DNA from: Planctomycetota bacterium
GTDB taxonomy: Bacteria > Planctomycetota > Phycisphaerae > SM23-33
Length of the DNA: 33,432 nt
NCBI GenBank assembly: GCA_024275995.1
Contig: JAJRYB010000111.1
Coordinates: forward strand, 1-33,432
Reading direction: 5' to 3'
This document shows positions 1 to 7,912 of this stretch, one piece after another. Made by a program: the position numbers and the translations under genes. The notes under the pieces are model-generated. The model had not been told where the DNA came from. It did not search any database and saw only the letters and a list, made by a program, of their open reading frames with translations. Position 1 is the stretch's first letter; each line of letters starts with the position of its first letter.

Positions 1-1634
1 CGATGCGACAAGGACGGGGTGAGCGATAATGAGTGATCCGACGATGTGTCCATTGATCAGAGTCGCGTCGGCCGATGCGACGTACGCCCAGCGCGCCGCC
101 GAGAGTCGAGATTATGTGTCCATTGATCAGAGTCGCGTCGGCCGATGCGACATAATGAATTACATGAACAACAGACTCGCCAACCCGTGTCCATTGATCA
201 GAGTCGCGTCGGCCGATGCGACTTTCCGGGCGAGCCGCGGGTTGCCGCAGACGGCCACGTGTCCATTGATCAGAGTCGCGTCGGCCGATGCGACACGACA
301 AGGGTTAGACCCATACTGTGTCAAGAGGGTGTCCATTGATCAGAGTCGCGTCGGCCGATGCGACGTCCGGGTCGGTCAGGCCCTCGGCAACGTCGCCGGG
401 TGTCCATTGATCAGAGTCGCGTCGGCCGATGCGACATCACCGCCGATCTCCGCCAGCCGGTCGTGAACCCCGTGTCCATTGATCAGAGTCGCGTCGGCCG
501 ATGCGACAACGAGCATCTTCAGCTTCACATTCGACGGAATAGTGTCCATTGATCAGAGTCGCGTCGGCCGATGCGACGTCAGGTAGCGTGCGGCGTTACC
601 GTCAGCGCAGCGTGTCCATTGATCAGAGTCGCGTCGGCCGATGCGACGTACGCAACGCCGCCAAGCTCCTCCAACGCCCGGAGTGTCCATTGATCAGAGT
701 CGCGTCGGCCGATGCGACACCGACACCCAGCAACAGAGGGAGATGAAACATGTGTCCATTGATCAGAGTCGCGTCGGCCGATGCGACTTGAATCGCAGGC
801 GGTTTCTGCCTACGAGACGGGTGTCCATTGATCAGAGTCGCGTCGGCCGATGCGACCGGTCGTACTTCTCACCCCACACCCAACCCATCGTGTGTCCATT
901 GATCAGAGTCGCGTCGGCCGATGCGACTTATTGCGGGCCGTGGAACTCGCCGGAAGCACAGGGTGTCCATTGATCAGAGTCGCGTCGGCCGATGCGACGA
1001 ACGGACTGTCCGACGCCTGGTCCACCGACACGGGTGTCCATTGATCAGAGTCGCGTCGGCCGATGCGACATCGTGATTGTCGCCCTCGGCAATCAGCCTC
1101 GCGTGTCCATTGATCAGAGTCGCGTCGGCCGATGCGACATTAAAGGAAAGCCAGTCGCCCTTGAACTTACTGTGTCCATTGATCAGAGTCGCGTCGGCCG
1201 ATGCGACGCTATTAAAGGAAAGCCAGTCGCCTTCGAACTTGCCGTGTCCATTGATCAGAGTCGCGTCGGCCGATGCGACCTGATATTCCGTTGTGGAACT
1301 ATTTGCACACATACGTGTCCATTGATCAGAGTCGCGTCGGCCGATGCGACATGGTAACTCACCCTCTCGGCCCAATTGCCCCGGTGTCCATTGATCAGAG
1401 TCGCGTCGGCCGATGCGACCCCCCATAAACAAAGCCTCGTGCTGAGACGCAGTAGTGTCCATTGATCAGAGTCGCGTCGGCCGATGCGACGTGTCGGCCG
1501 TGATAATGACCTTGGTGTCGTCCTCGGGTGTCCATTGATCAGAGTCGCGTCGGCCGATGCGACTATGCAGGGGCGGCAGATACGGCCAAGGCGAAAAAGT
1601 GTCCATTGATCAGAGTCGCGTCGGCCGATGCGAC
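1..1634 (-). CRISPR. Type V-B CRISPR array, 23 full repeats, open at left edge
   Basis: Twenty-three identical 36-bp repeats start at 46, 116, 187, 259, 329, 400, 472, 542, 612, 683, 752, 821, 892, 963, 1034, 1103, 1172, 1244, 1315, 1384, 1455, 1528 and 1599. Bases 1-9 are the end of another repeat, so the array continues off the window. There are 23 spacers of 33-37 bp. On the plus strand the repeat begins GTGTCCATTGATCAG and ends GGCCGATGCGAC. Read on the minus strand it begins GTCG and ends CTGATCAATGGACAC, which resembles the Alicyclobacillus Cas12b repeat (starts GTCG, ends CTGAGAAGTGGCAC). Minus-strand transcription, the same as cas12b, is therefore preferred, with the newest spacers near 1598. 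The first 20 bases of the minus-strand repeat form a near-perfect palindrome (GTCGCATCGG/CCGACGCGAC, 9 of 10 pairs). Many spacers read as open protein-coding fragments on the minus strand, as expected for phage or plasmid sources. Confidence 0.98.
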
Positions 1635-1884
1635 GGACGCCCTCGCAAGTTCCTTAATCTCCAGCACCTGCAAACGGTGCAGCGAGCGTGAACGATTTGG
1701 AAGTGTTCAGAAGGCAACATTAATCCTCAAAGGTAGCCATAAGTCTTGTCATTTCCTTGGCTGCGAGCGTGCCCTGAGCCCCCACGCACCACCGTCGCAC
1801 TCGCGGGGCCATGGACCAAGGGGGCCGCGTCGTCCGACTTGTCAACGAGATCCCATCGCCCGTCTTTATCAGAGGGCCGGCGCA
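1635..1884 (-). promoter_or_regulatory. CRISPR leader region
   Basis: This gene-free stretch lies between the predicted tracrRNA and the first (leader-proximal) repeat, so by position it is the leader for minus-strand array transcription. It contains a small hairpin, GCACC at 1664-1668 and GGTGC at 1676-1680 with a 7-base loop, about 30 bp from the first repeat. I see no convincing -35/-10 pair. The short reading frames crossing it (for example 1720-2040 minus) have no recognisable protein character. The array could instead be read through from cas12b or the tracrRNA. Confidence 0.6.
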
Positions 1885-1940
1885 AAACTGATCAATGCCG
1901 AGTGCCAAGCCCATTGAAGGGGAAGACACGTTCTCGGAAG
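1885..1940 (-). ncRNA. Predicted Cas12b tracrRNA (core)
   Basis: On the minus strand, 1897 to 1888 reads CATTGATCAG and can pair perfectly with CTGATCAATG near the 3' end of the repeat (anti-repeat 2). Upstream, 1930 to 1925 contains CGTGTC, able to pair with the terminal GACAC of the repeat (anti-repeat 1). Between and around them are a stem CCGAG (1937-1933) with CTCGG (1902-1898), directly abutting anti-repeat 2, and an internal hairpin CCC (1921-1919), loop TTCAAT, GGG (1912-1910). The order (stem 5' arm, anti-repeat 1, hairpin, stem 3' arm, anti-repeat 2) is the order known for the Alicyclobacillus Cas12b tracrRNA. A run TTTT follows anti-repeat 2. The 5' and 3' ends are not determined; the RNA may start within or be processed from the cas12b transcript. 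Type V-B effectors require a tracrRNA, and the gap between cas12b and the array is a usual place for it. Confidence 0.8.
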
Positions 1941-1969
1941 TGCGTCCCGCTCTACGAGACATAGGAATA

Positions 1970-4900
1970 CTACCACGGTGTTTCCGTGGAATCAATCTTT
2001 TTTGCGGACGTTTTCGGATAATAGGTGGTTTGTAATACATCGATGACGCGAGAGCGGATGCCGTTCCAATATTCAGGGGTAGTCTTCCAGGAATCGCCTG
2101 CCATATCTGCCGACGACGGGTCGCGCCAGATATTTACGATTTCCTTTTTCTTCGTTTTGGTTTTTTTTGTCCCGGAATCACTCGGCGGATCGCAAAGGGA
2201 TGTGCCACTGTCGATGCACACGGCTCCTTTGACCTTGTCGGGAAGCGGTTTTCCGTTTTCGGTATTGCAGGGTACATACCACCACCTGCCTGGCCAGTCC
2301 GGGTCCAGCAACGCCTTGAGACCGATGTTGGCGGCCGCGTTGAGGTCGGCCTGAAGCCCCTTGGCGGCGGGAGAATTCGGGGCGGCTGAGACAAATAGTT
2401 CTCCGCCGCGCACCGGGATACGTAACGGCGGGGCGGTTTCTTGTTCGATTTCGCTTGCAGCGGACCATTTAGTATCGAGATCGACAAGGTACCGCTCGCG
2501 GGCGTCCCCTTTGCCGTGCTTGACTTTCTCTTTAGCGGTGTTGATTTGTTTTCGCCACCACGGAGCGGCTAGGAAATCGGCCAGGGGTACATCGCAGCAG
2601 CGGATGCCCGGCGCGCCGGTGCGGGAATCCTGGCGTGAGGTGTAGCCAGCCTGGACCTCGCGGAGATGCAGGCCATGGAGTTGACATGCCTCGGAAAGGT
2701 ACTTCTTGACCTTGCTGGAGGACCACGTCATGAGCTGACGGTTCTCGCGACGGGTGCGAGTTTCCTCGGGGCGATAATTGGTTAAGTTCTCGATAATGAC
2801 GGCATGGCAGGGCTCGTCCACTCGTTCGCGCGGGCGGCGGCGACCCCGCTTGCCTTTGTCAAGCTTCATGCGTCCGACGCCCAAGGCAGCCTCGGCGATT
2901 CGACTGGCGAGTTGTTTGACCCGTTGCTCGCGCAATCGTTCCATCATGTCGAGGACGCTTCGTCCAAAATCGCGAAGGGCATCATCACCCTTGGCCGGGA
3001 CGTTTTTGCGTGGGTCATCCGGCTCAGGCCGCATGTAGAAGGCTTTTTGGACTTGGTACAGAGATTTTATAGTAGCGATGCGTGTGAGCGACAGCCCGCC
3101 GACGTGACGGATAGCACGGTCGGCCTTGGCCTTTTTGCTACGAGGGAGAATCCAATCCCGGAGCCAGCGTAGATGCTTTCGTAATGCGGAATCATCTTTG
3201 CGCCACCGCGTTGCCCACAGACAGTGGAGTTTCCGGCAGAGGGAGTCGTTCTTGGCAAGGCTTTCGGCAACTGGTTTGAGTTTCTCGGTCAGGTCGGCCC
3301 GATGTTTCTTGCGGGATTTCGGCGTAGCGGCAGCATCTGCCGGGGCTTGAGGCAAGGCCGCGCCTTGCAATAAAGGTGCAATGTGCGCCTCCCACTGCTG
3401 CTTGGCCCATGCATCGGTCCACCCTTTGCCTGCGAAAAGGGCATGCCCGTCGGCCAGCGTATCGGCTAGGAGTTCGATACGCCCCTCATCTGTCAGGTTT
3501 TCTTCTCGTCCACCGGGCAAGAGCTTCCTGGTAGTTGTCAGGTTGAAGGCAATGCGGGCGCGGCGTCCGTGGCGCTTGAGCCCAAGCTGAATGGTGCGGA
3601 CGGCGGAGGACATCATCTCGTCCACGGAAAGCAAAGGCTTACGGGCTTCGCCATCGGATGCCTCACCACCGCCTGCCGGTGTCCATCCCAGACGGCGTAG
3701 TGCCTCCAATCGTGCCTTCTGCTTGCCAGCCTTGCCCCAGCCAGCCTTGACCAGCCGGTCGATAAGCGGCACGGCGCGCCCGACTTCGGCCTCCATTTGA
3801 TGCACCGCCCAGAGCTCTTCGTTTGACACCTCACGAGTTTCCTCGTCCTCTCCCTGGAGTTTGATGAGGAACTGGCGGTCGAGACGTGCCCAAGGAGCGA
3901 GGTGTTGAGCCTGCCTGACTTCACCCGTAGTCTGGTCTATGTCCTCTATCTGATCAGCACCGACGCGGCGGTAAATGGTGGTTCGTGTCTTTCCATTTGT
4001 TCCGGTTGTGACTAAATGCAGATATATGTCCGTTTCCGATGGGGAGGCGTGCTTCGCAGACTTGCACGCATCATTCATTTGCTCGATTGTCATAGTTTCC
4101 CACACGGCGCATGCGGCCGCGTAGCGATGGCCGAGGTCCACCGAAAGCACGCGCAGGCCGGGAAAGCGGGAAAGGATGAGCCGGGCATGACCTTTACGAT
4201 TCTTGTTCTCATCAGCATGAGGCCAGTACTTTGGATCTGTCTTTAGCCCAGATTTTGCTGCAAATTCACACCACGGCCCCTGAGGTTGAAGCTTGGCCGA
4301 GAAGGTCACCAGCCAGCGGAGATGGTCTCGCATCTGCTTGGCTTTGGAATCCCATCCATGTTTTTCGACCCATGCAGCAATAGCGTCCAACTGCGCCCGA
4401 GGCGCTTGGAGACGACCGCTCCAATGTGCCTGTGTGAAGATACCCGCGATGCTGATCGCACCATGTGCAGACACACCCGCTGCAGCCCGCCCCAGACGGT
4501 CTGCACGGGTGACATCCACCGGCTCCTGGCTGCGCGATTCCTGTCGCATCGCCAAGTCGTGCGTCAAGCGTTTGCATGACCATCGCAAGGTCAGTCTGTC
4601 GTTCAATTCCTGGCCATCCCACAGGCCCATTCGAAGGGCGTGTCGATCCTTCAGCCAGTCATTCTTGCCAGAAGTGTTCTTCTTGGGCTTTTTGGTTTTC
4701 GCTTTGGCGCTCTGGTGAATAGCAAAGCGAATATCCCAGCGAGAGTTTCCGAAGTCGCAGAAGACAGGATGCGATAACGGGTCGGGATGTCGATATGCAG
4801 GCACTTTGAATCGTTGTTGCTTGGCTTGGGCGTCCTTGGCGGCGACATAGTCGATGAGCGGCTGGGTGACCGCTTCACCGTTTATCTGCCAAACGCACAC

Positions 4901-6400
4901 GGCATCATCGTCGGCGAGGGCTTCAAAAAGCTGGATGTCTCCGAACTTGTCGATATCCGGGTCGGCCTGGACTTCGCGCGCAGCAATGATGCGGTCCTCG
5001 ACTGTCGTGCAATTCGTGCGACCCCACTTGGAGACAACTTGTTCCCATCCTTGTATGGCACGCCTGCGTATCCGGTAGGCGTCGAGCGCGCCACTGATCC
5101 CGGATCGCTCCTGGCAAAAGCCATCCAGCCATACTTTAGCGTTGTCTGGCACATCAGTGATCTTCTTCGTATCGACCTGGAATCTTTGGCGTTCCGCTTC
5201 GGCCCGCTTGATCCAGGAATGGCCGATAGACACACGTCTTGCGGCGTGGTCGAGCATGACAGCGAACTCGGAATGCCTTGCCGGCCCACCATTCTGAAGA
5301 TAAGTGAACTTACATACAACCTCAACTTCCTCAAGGAGCGCATCGGACCATGGACGAGGTCCTTTGCCGCCCACGTTCTTGCGGCATTTTAGGGAGTCAT
5401 CTCTAGCAGTAAGGTGAAGCTTGTCTATATCTTTCGCGGTGACTTCTAAGCTCCTCGTCTCCCACGCTTTGAGGATGTTCCGGGTAGCACTCTTGTAACC
5501 CGGCCCGCTGATAAGCTTAAGAATGCCTTTAGCATCATTTGATGTCGGTTGGAATGCCGCCAGCGACGTTGCAAGCGACGCGAGAGCTTCTGTACCCGTT
5601 GAAAAAGTCTGCGTTGTAGGTTTCCATGCCGCGATCTCATCGTAGATCCTCTGCATCTTGGCAAAATCCGCGCCCGGGCCGGTACCGAAACGGCTGATGA
5701 GCCATTGCCCTGCCTTCTGCACCAGATCCTTAGCTTTGTCCTGAACAGGGGCATCCGAATCCTCTGCAGTCTTAAGCGGCGTCAGGTAAGCCTCGGGACT
5801 GCCGAAGAAGGGGCCGAGCAGATCCCATACTTCGTCGTGCGTCAGGGAATTACCTATTCGCTGACGTGCGGCGTCGAACGCAGCGCTTCGGTTTACCCAC
5901 ACGGCGTCGTCCCTGATGGCCGCCGTCAGAGAGGATGAGCAATCTTCGACCCATGTTTGAATCTCACTCTCGCCAAGCCCGCGCCCCTTTAGAATTTTCT
6001 TGAGGGCACTAACCGTCTTCCAGTTGCTGCGTGTACCGGATTGTTTGTCCAAGTCATGCGAAACGACATATCTGTCCGGTGCCCCTTTCTCGGATTCGAC
6101 CGACAGCCAGGACAGGGCCAGCAAGATGCGGCGGTCGCGGCGTTCTTCTGCTGTCGGATCGCGGTCGGGCTGTTTCTTCCCGCCCTTCTTGGCCTGTGGG
6201 ACTTTCGCATCCGCCAGCGTGTGGCACAGTCCGCCACGCAACGTGAGCAGCCAGTCGCCGAACGCCTCGGTCCCCTTGTTTACGGCCTCGTGCGTGGCCC
6301 AGAGCGCGTCGCGCCAAGAGTGATCATTTTCGATCGGGCCGCGCAGGCGAAGCGTGTAAGCACGTTGTGTCTCCGGAAGCTTAGCAGTGGATTTGGCCAC
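1970..6400 (-). CDS. cas12b: Cas12b (C2c1) type V-B CRISPR effector, unusually long
   Basis: RNA-guided nuclease expected to cut double-stranded DNA with a single RuvC site using crRNA plus tracrRNA. RuvC-I is RVLSVDLGHRYAAACAVWE (Asp755 from the GTG start), RuvC-II is VIIENLTNYRPEET (Glu1204), and RuvC-III is LQADLNAAANIGLKALL (Asp1352). The segment after RuvC-II, with NRQLMTWSSSKVKKYL and SRQDSRTGAPGIRC, and the C-terminal IVNIWRDPSSADM closely match Alicyclobacillus Cas12b. The N-terminus (YTLRLRGPIEN then LWATHEAVNKGTEAFGDWLLTLR) also aligns with that family. An open frame extends to an ATG at 6583, but its first 61 residues have no Cas12b character. The GTG at 6400 is preceded by a GGGGGTG ribosome site and gives 1476 aa. 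Well-studied Cas12b proteins are about 1100-1130 aa; extra length lies before RuvC-I and between RuvC-I and RuvC-II. No adaptation gene is adjacent. Confidence 0.95.
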   Translation of the reverse strand: MAKSTAKLPETQRAYTLRLRGPIENDHSWRDALWATHEAVNKGTEAFGDWLLTLRGGLCHTLADAKVPQAKKGGKKQPDRDPTAEERRDRRILLALSWLSVESEKGAPDRYVVSHDLDKQSGTRSNWKTVSALKKILKGRGLGESEIQTWVEDCSSSLTAAIRDDAVWVNRSAAFDAARQRIGNSLTHDEVWDLLGPFFGSPEAYLTPLKTAEDSDAPVQDKAKDLVQKAGQWLISRFGTGPGADFAKMQRIYDEIAAWKPTTQTFSTGTEALASLATSLAAFQPTSNDAKGILKLISGPGYKSATRNILKAWETRSLEVTAKDIDKLHLTARDDSLKCRKNVGGKGPRPWSDALLEEVEVVCKFTYLQNGGPARHSEFAVMLDHAARRVSIGHSWIKRAEAERQRFQVDTKKITDVPDNAKVWLDGFCQERSGISGALDAYRIRRRAIQGWEQVVSKWGRTNCTTVEDRIIAAREVQADPDIDKFGDIQLFEALADDDAVCVWQINGEAVTQPLIDYVAAKDAQAKQQRFKVPAYRHPDPLSHPVFCDFGNSRWDIRFAIHQSAKAKTKKPKKNTSGKNDWLKDRHALRMGLWDGQELNDRLTLRWSCKRLTHDLAMRQESRSQEPVDVTRADRLGRAAAGVSAHGAISIAGIFTQAHWSGRLQAPRAQLDAIAAWVEKHGWDSKAKQMRDHLRWLVTFSAKLQPQGPWCEFAAKSGLKTDPKYWPHADENKNRKGHARLILSRFPGLRVLSVDLGHRYAAACAVWETMTIEQMNDACKSAKHASPSETDIYLHLVTTGTNGKTRTTIYRRVGADQIEDIDQTTGEVRQAQHLAPWARLDRQFLIKLQGEDEETREVSNEELWAVHQMEAEVGRAVPLIDRLVKAGWGKAGKQKARLEALRRLGWTPAGGGEASDGEARKPLLSVDEMMSSAVRTIQLGLKRHGRRARIAFNLTTTRKLLPGGREENLTDEGRIELLADTLADGHALFAGKGWTDAWAKQQWEAHIAPLLQGAALPQAPADAAATPKSRKKHRADLTEKLKPVAESLAKNDSLCRKLHCLWATRWRKDDSALRKHLRWLRDWILPRSKKAKADRAIRHVGGLSLTRIATIKSLYQVQKAFYMRPEPDDPRKNVPAKGDDALRDFGRSVLDMMERLREQRVKQLASRIAEAALGVGRMKLDKGKRGRRRPRERVDEPCHAVIIENLTNYRPEETRTRRENRQLMTWSSSKVKKYLSEACQLHGLHLREVQAGYTSRQDSRTGAPGIRCCDVPLADFLAAPWWRKQINTAKEKVKHGKGDARERYLVDLDTKWSAASEIEQETAPPLRIPVRGGELFVSAAPNSPAAKGLQADLNAAANIGLKALLDPDWPGRWWYVPCNTENGKPLPDKVKGAVCIDSGTSLCDPPSDSGTKKTKTKKKEIVNIWRDPSSADMAGDSWKTTPEYWNGIRSRVIDVLQTTYYPKTSAKKIDSTETPW
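1973..1989 (-). terminator. Hairpin at the cas12b stop codon
   Basis: CCACGG (1973-1978) and CCGTGG (1984-1989) form a perfect 6-bp stem with a 5-base loop inside the last codons of cas12b, next to its TAG stop (1972-1970). There is no U-run on the minus-strand exit side, so it is a weak candidate for a terminator. It could equally be a processing or 3'-protecting hairpin separating the mRNA from the tracrRNA just downstream. Confidence 0.35.
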
Positions 6401-6439
6401 AATACACCCCCATTCGAGGTAAAGCTGACATCCCACCAG

Positions 6440-6467
6440 ATGGTATTGAACTTGACATGGTGTTGAA
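6440..6467. repeat. Two 11-bp direct repeats upstream of cas12b
   Basis: ATGGTATTGAA (6440-6450) and ATGGTGTTGAA (6457-6467) differ at one base and are spaced 17 bp start to start. They lie 40-67 bp upstream of the preferred cas12b GTG start. Tandem sites in a promoter region are often operator half-sites. No regulator can be named. Confidence 0.4.
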
Positions 6468-6605
6468 TTATCACCGGAATGCCTTGTTGCCGCCAGAGCT
6501 TTCTTGGGCCAACAAGCCACGTACCTCCCGCATATTGCGACACGTCCCGATAATAGAAAGGCCTGTGCTTGCCTTGGCCACATCCGTTGGATAGCTTAGC
6601 TGTAC

Positions 6606-6728
6606 ATGAAACCCGAAATATTCCATCTTCGCATCACCCTCAACGGCACGAAGCCGCCGATCTGGTGGCGGGTGGCCGTGCCGTCGGATATCACACTTGG
6701 CGAACTGCACGAGGTGACATTGGCATGA
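6606..6728 (+). pseudogene. Truncated PRiA4_ORF3-family gene, N-terminal 40 codons
   Basis: The reading frame from ATG 6606 gives a 40-residue peptide containing LNGTKPPIWWRVAVPSDITL and GELHEV, then stops at TGA 6726-6728. It matches the first 40 or so residues of the intact PRiA4_ORF3-family gene at 7909 (LNGSKPPIWRKLAVPSDITL). The DNA is similar but visibly diverged, so this is an old paralogue fragment and not a fresh duplication. The rest of the domain is missing. Its stop overlaps the start of the next fragment by an ATGA junction. Confidence 0.8.
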
Positions 6729-6877
6729 CAGATATCGTGCATCCGAACCCGAGTGGCGAGATTGTGCTGTACTCCGCGCCGGGGGGCGACGTACGGGTAG
6801 AATGCCTGCTACGGGATGAGACAATCTGGCTGACGCAGCAGCAGATCGCGGACCTGTTCGATGGGAAGGATACATAG
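6725..6877 (+). pseudogene. Truncated RhuM-family gene, N-terminal 50 codons
   Basis: ATG 6725 to TAG 6877 encodes 50 residues ending ETIWLTQQQIADLFDGKDT. The pattern of a short strand segment followed by WLTQxQIAxLF is the N-terminal part of RhuM-family proteins (normally over 300 aa), cut off inside the helix-turn-helix. A GAGGTGA motif upstream could serve as ribosome site, and the frame is intact, so a small expressed DNA-binding peptide is possible but less likely than a relic. It ends directly at the start codon of the full-length RhuM gene. Confidence 0.7.
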
Positions 6878-7912
6878 ATGGCGAAAGAGCAAAGCGATGA
6901 ACAGCGTCACATGATCCGCAGCACGGCGGCGGAATACCTTACCTTCATCACCGCCAGCGGCCGGGGCGGCGTGGAAGCGATCTACGCCGACGAAGACGTC
7001 TGGCTGAGCCAGAAGATGATGGCGGGCCTGTACGATATCGATGTGCGCACGGTCAACTACCACCTCAAGAAATGCTTTTCCGACAGCGAGTTGCAGGAGG
7101 ATTCAGTTATCCAGGATTTTCGGATAACTGCCGACGACGGGAAATCCTATAGCACCAAGCACTACAACCTCTCGGCTATCATTGCCGTCGGGTACAAGGT
7201 CAATTCCGAGCGTGCCGTGCAGTTCCGCAAGTGGGCGACCGCGATCATTCGCGAGTTCACCATCAAGGGCTACACGATGGATGATGAGCGTCTCAAGAAT
7301 GATGGATCGATCTTGGGCAAACGGTATTTCGAGGAGCAACTGCAGCGAATTCGGGAGATTCGCCTTTCCGAGAGGAAGTTTTACCAGAAGATCACCGACA
7401 TCTACGCCACGGCCATCGACTATGACATGACCGCACAGGCGACCCAACGTTTCTTCGCAACGGTGCAGAACAAGCTGCACTGGGCAATCCATCGGCAAAC
7501 GGCGGCCGAGGTCATTGTTGATCGTGCCGATGCCGAGAAGGATCACATGGGGTTGACGACCTGGAAAGACGCGCCGAAGGGGAAGATTCAGAAGTTCGAC
7601 GTTGTCGTGGGGAAGAACTACCTGACCGGAAAAGAAATGGCCCAGTTGCAGCGGCTGGTATCGGCGTACCTGGACATCGCCGAGGACATGGCGACGCGGC
7701 AGATCCCGATGACGATGGCAGATTGGGAAACCCGTTTGAACCGGTTCATCGAGGCGACCGACCGGGAGGTGCTGCAGGATGCGGGAAAGGTCACTGCGGA
7801 AATCGCCAGAGCGCACGCAGAGAGCGAGTTCGAGAAGTTCCGGATTGTGCAGGATCGGCTGTTCGAGAGTGATTTCGACCGAGAGGTAAAGCGGCTGGAA
7901 GGTGAGCAATGA
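6878..7912 (+). CDS. RhuM-family protein (virulence RhuM), full length
   Basis: A 344-aa protein of the Virulence_RhuM family, common on mobile elements and genomic islands; the name comes from a Salmonella pathogenicity-island gene whose biochemical function is not established. Visible are an N-terminal segment EDVWLSQKMMAGLYDIDVRT (about 40-60) of winged-helix type, and the family core KHYNLSAIIAVGYKVNSERA followed by QFRKWATAIIREF (about 90-130). The middle and C-terminal region is helical and charged (EEQLQRIREIRLSERKFYQK). A GGGAAGG ribosome site lies about 9 bases before ATG 6878. Its TGA overlaps the next ATG (ATGA at 7909-7912), so the genes are translationally coupled. DNA binding is likely from the fold; any toxin, regulator or defence role is inference. 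Confidence 0.88.
   Translation: MAKEQSDEQRHMIRSTAAEYLTFITASGRGGVEAIYADEDVWLSQKMMAGLYDIDVRTVNYHLKKCFSDSELQEDSVIQDFRITADDGKSYSTKHYNLSAIIAVGYKVNSERAVQFRKWATAIIREFTIKGYTMDDERLKNDGSILGKRYFEEQLQRIREIRLSERKFYQKITDIYATAIDYDMTAQATQRFFATVQNKLHWAIHRQTAAEVIVDRADAEKDHMGLTTWKDAPKGKIQKFDVVVGKNYLTGKEMAQLQRLVSAYLDIAEDMATRQIPMTMADWETRLNRFIEATDREVLQDAGKVTAEIARAHAESEFEKFRIVQDRLFESDFDREVKRLEGEQ

Noticed and set aside
29-1917. Open reading frames across the CRISPR array on both strands
   Set aside because: The repeat is 36 bp, a multiple of three, and has no stop in several frames, so long frames arise from repeats. Their peptides are just repeated CPLIRVASADAT or VSIDQSRVGRCD units.
1970-6400. TnpB or V-U type nuclease of an IS605-like element
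   Set aside because: Size, C-terminal motifs, adjacent array and tracrRNA match Cas12b, not the roughly 400-aa TnpB.
6401-6583. 61-residue N-terminal extension of cas12b to the upstream ATG
   Set aside because: It has no similarity to the Cas12b N-terminus, while the GTG at 6400 has a ribosome site and begins the recognisable domain.
6471-6875. 134-aa minus-strand frame upstream of cas12b
   Set aside because: It is largely antisense to the PRiA4 and rhuM fragments and has no family character.
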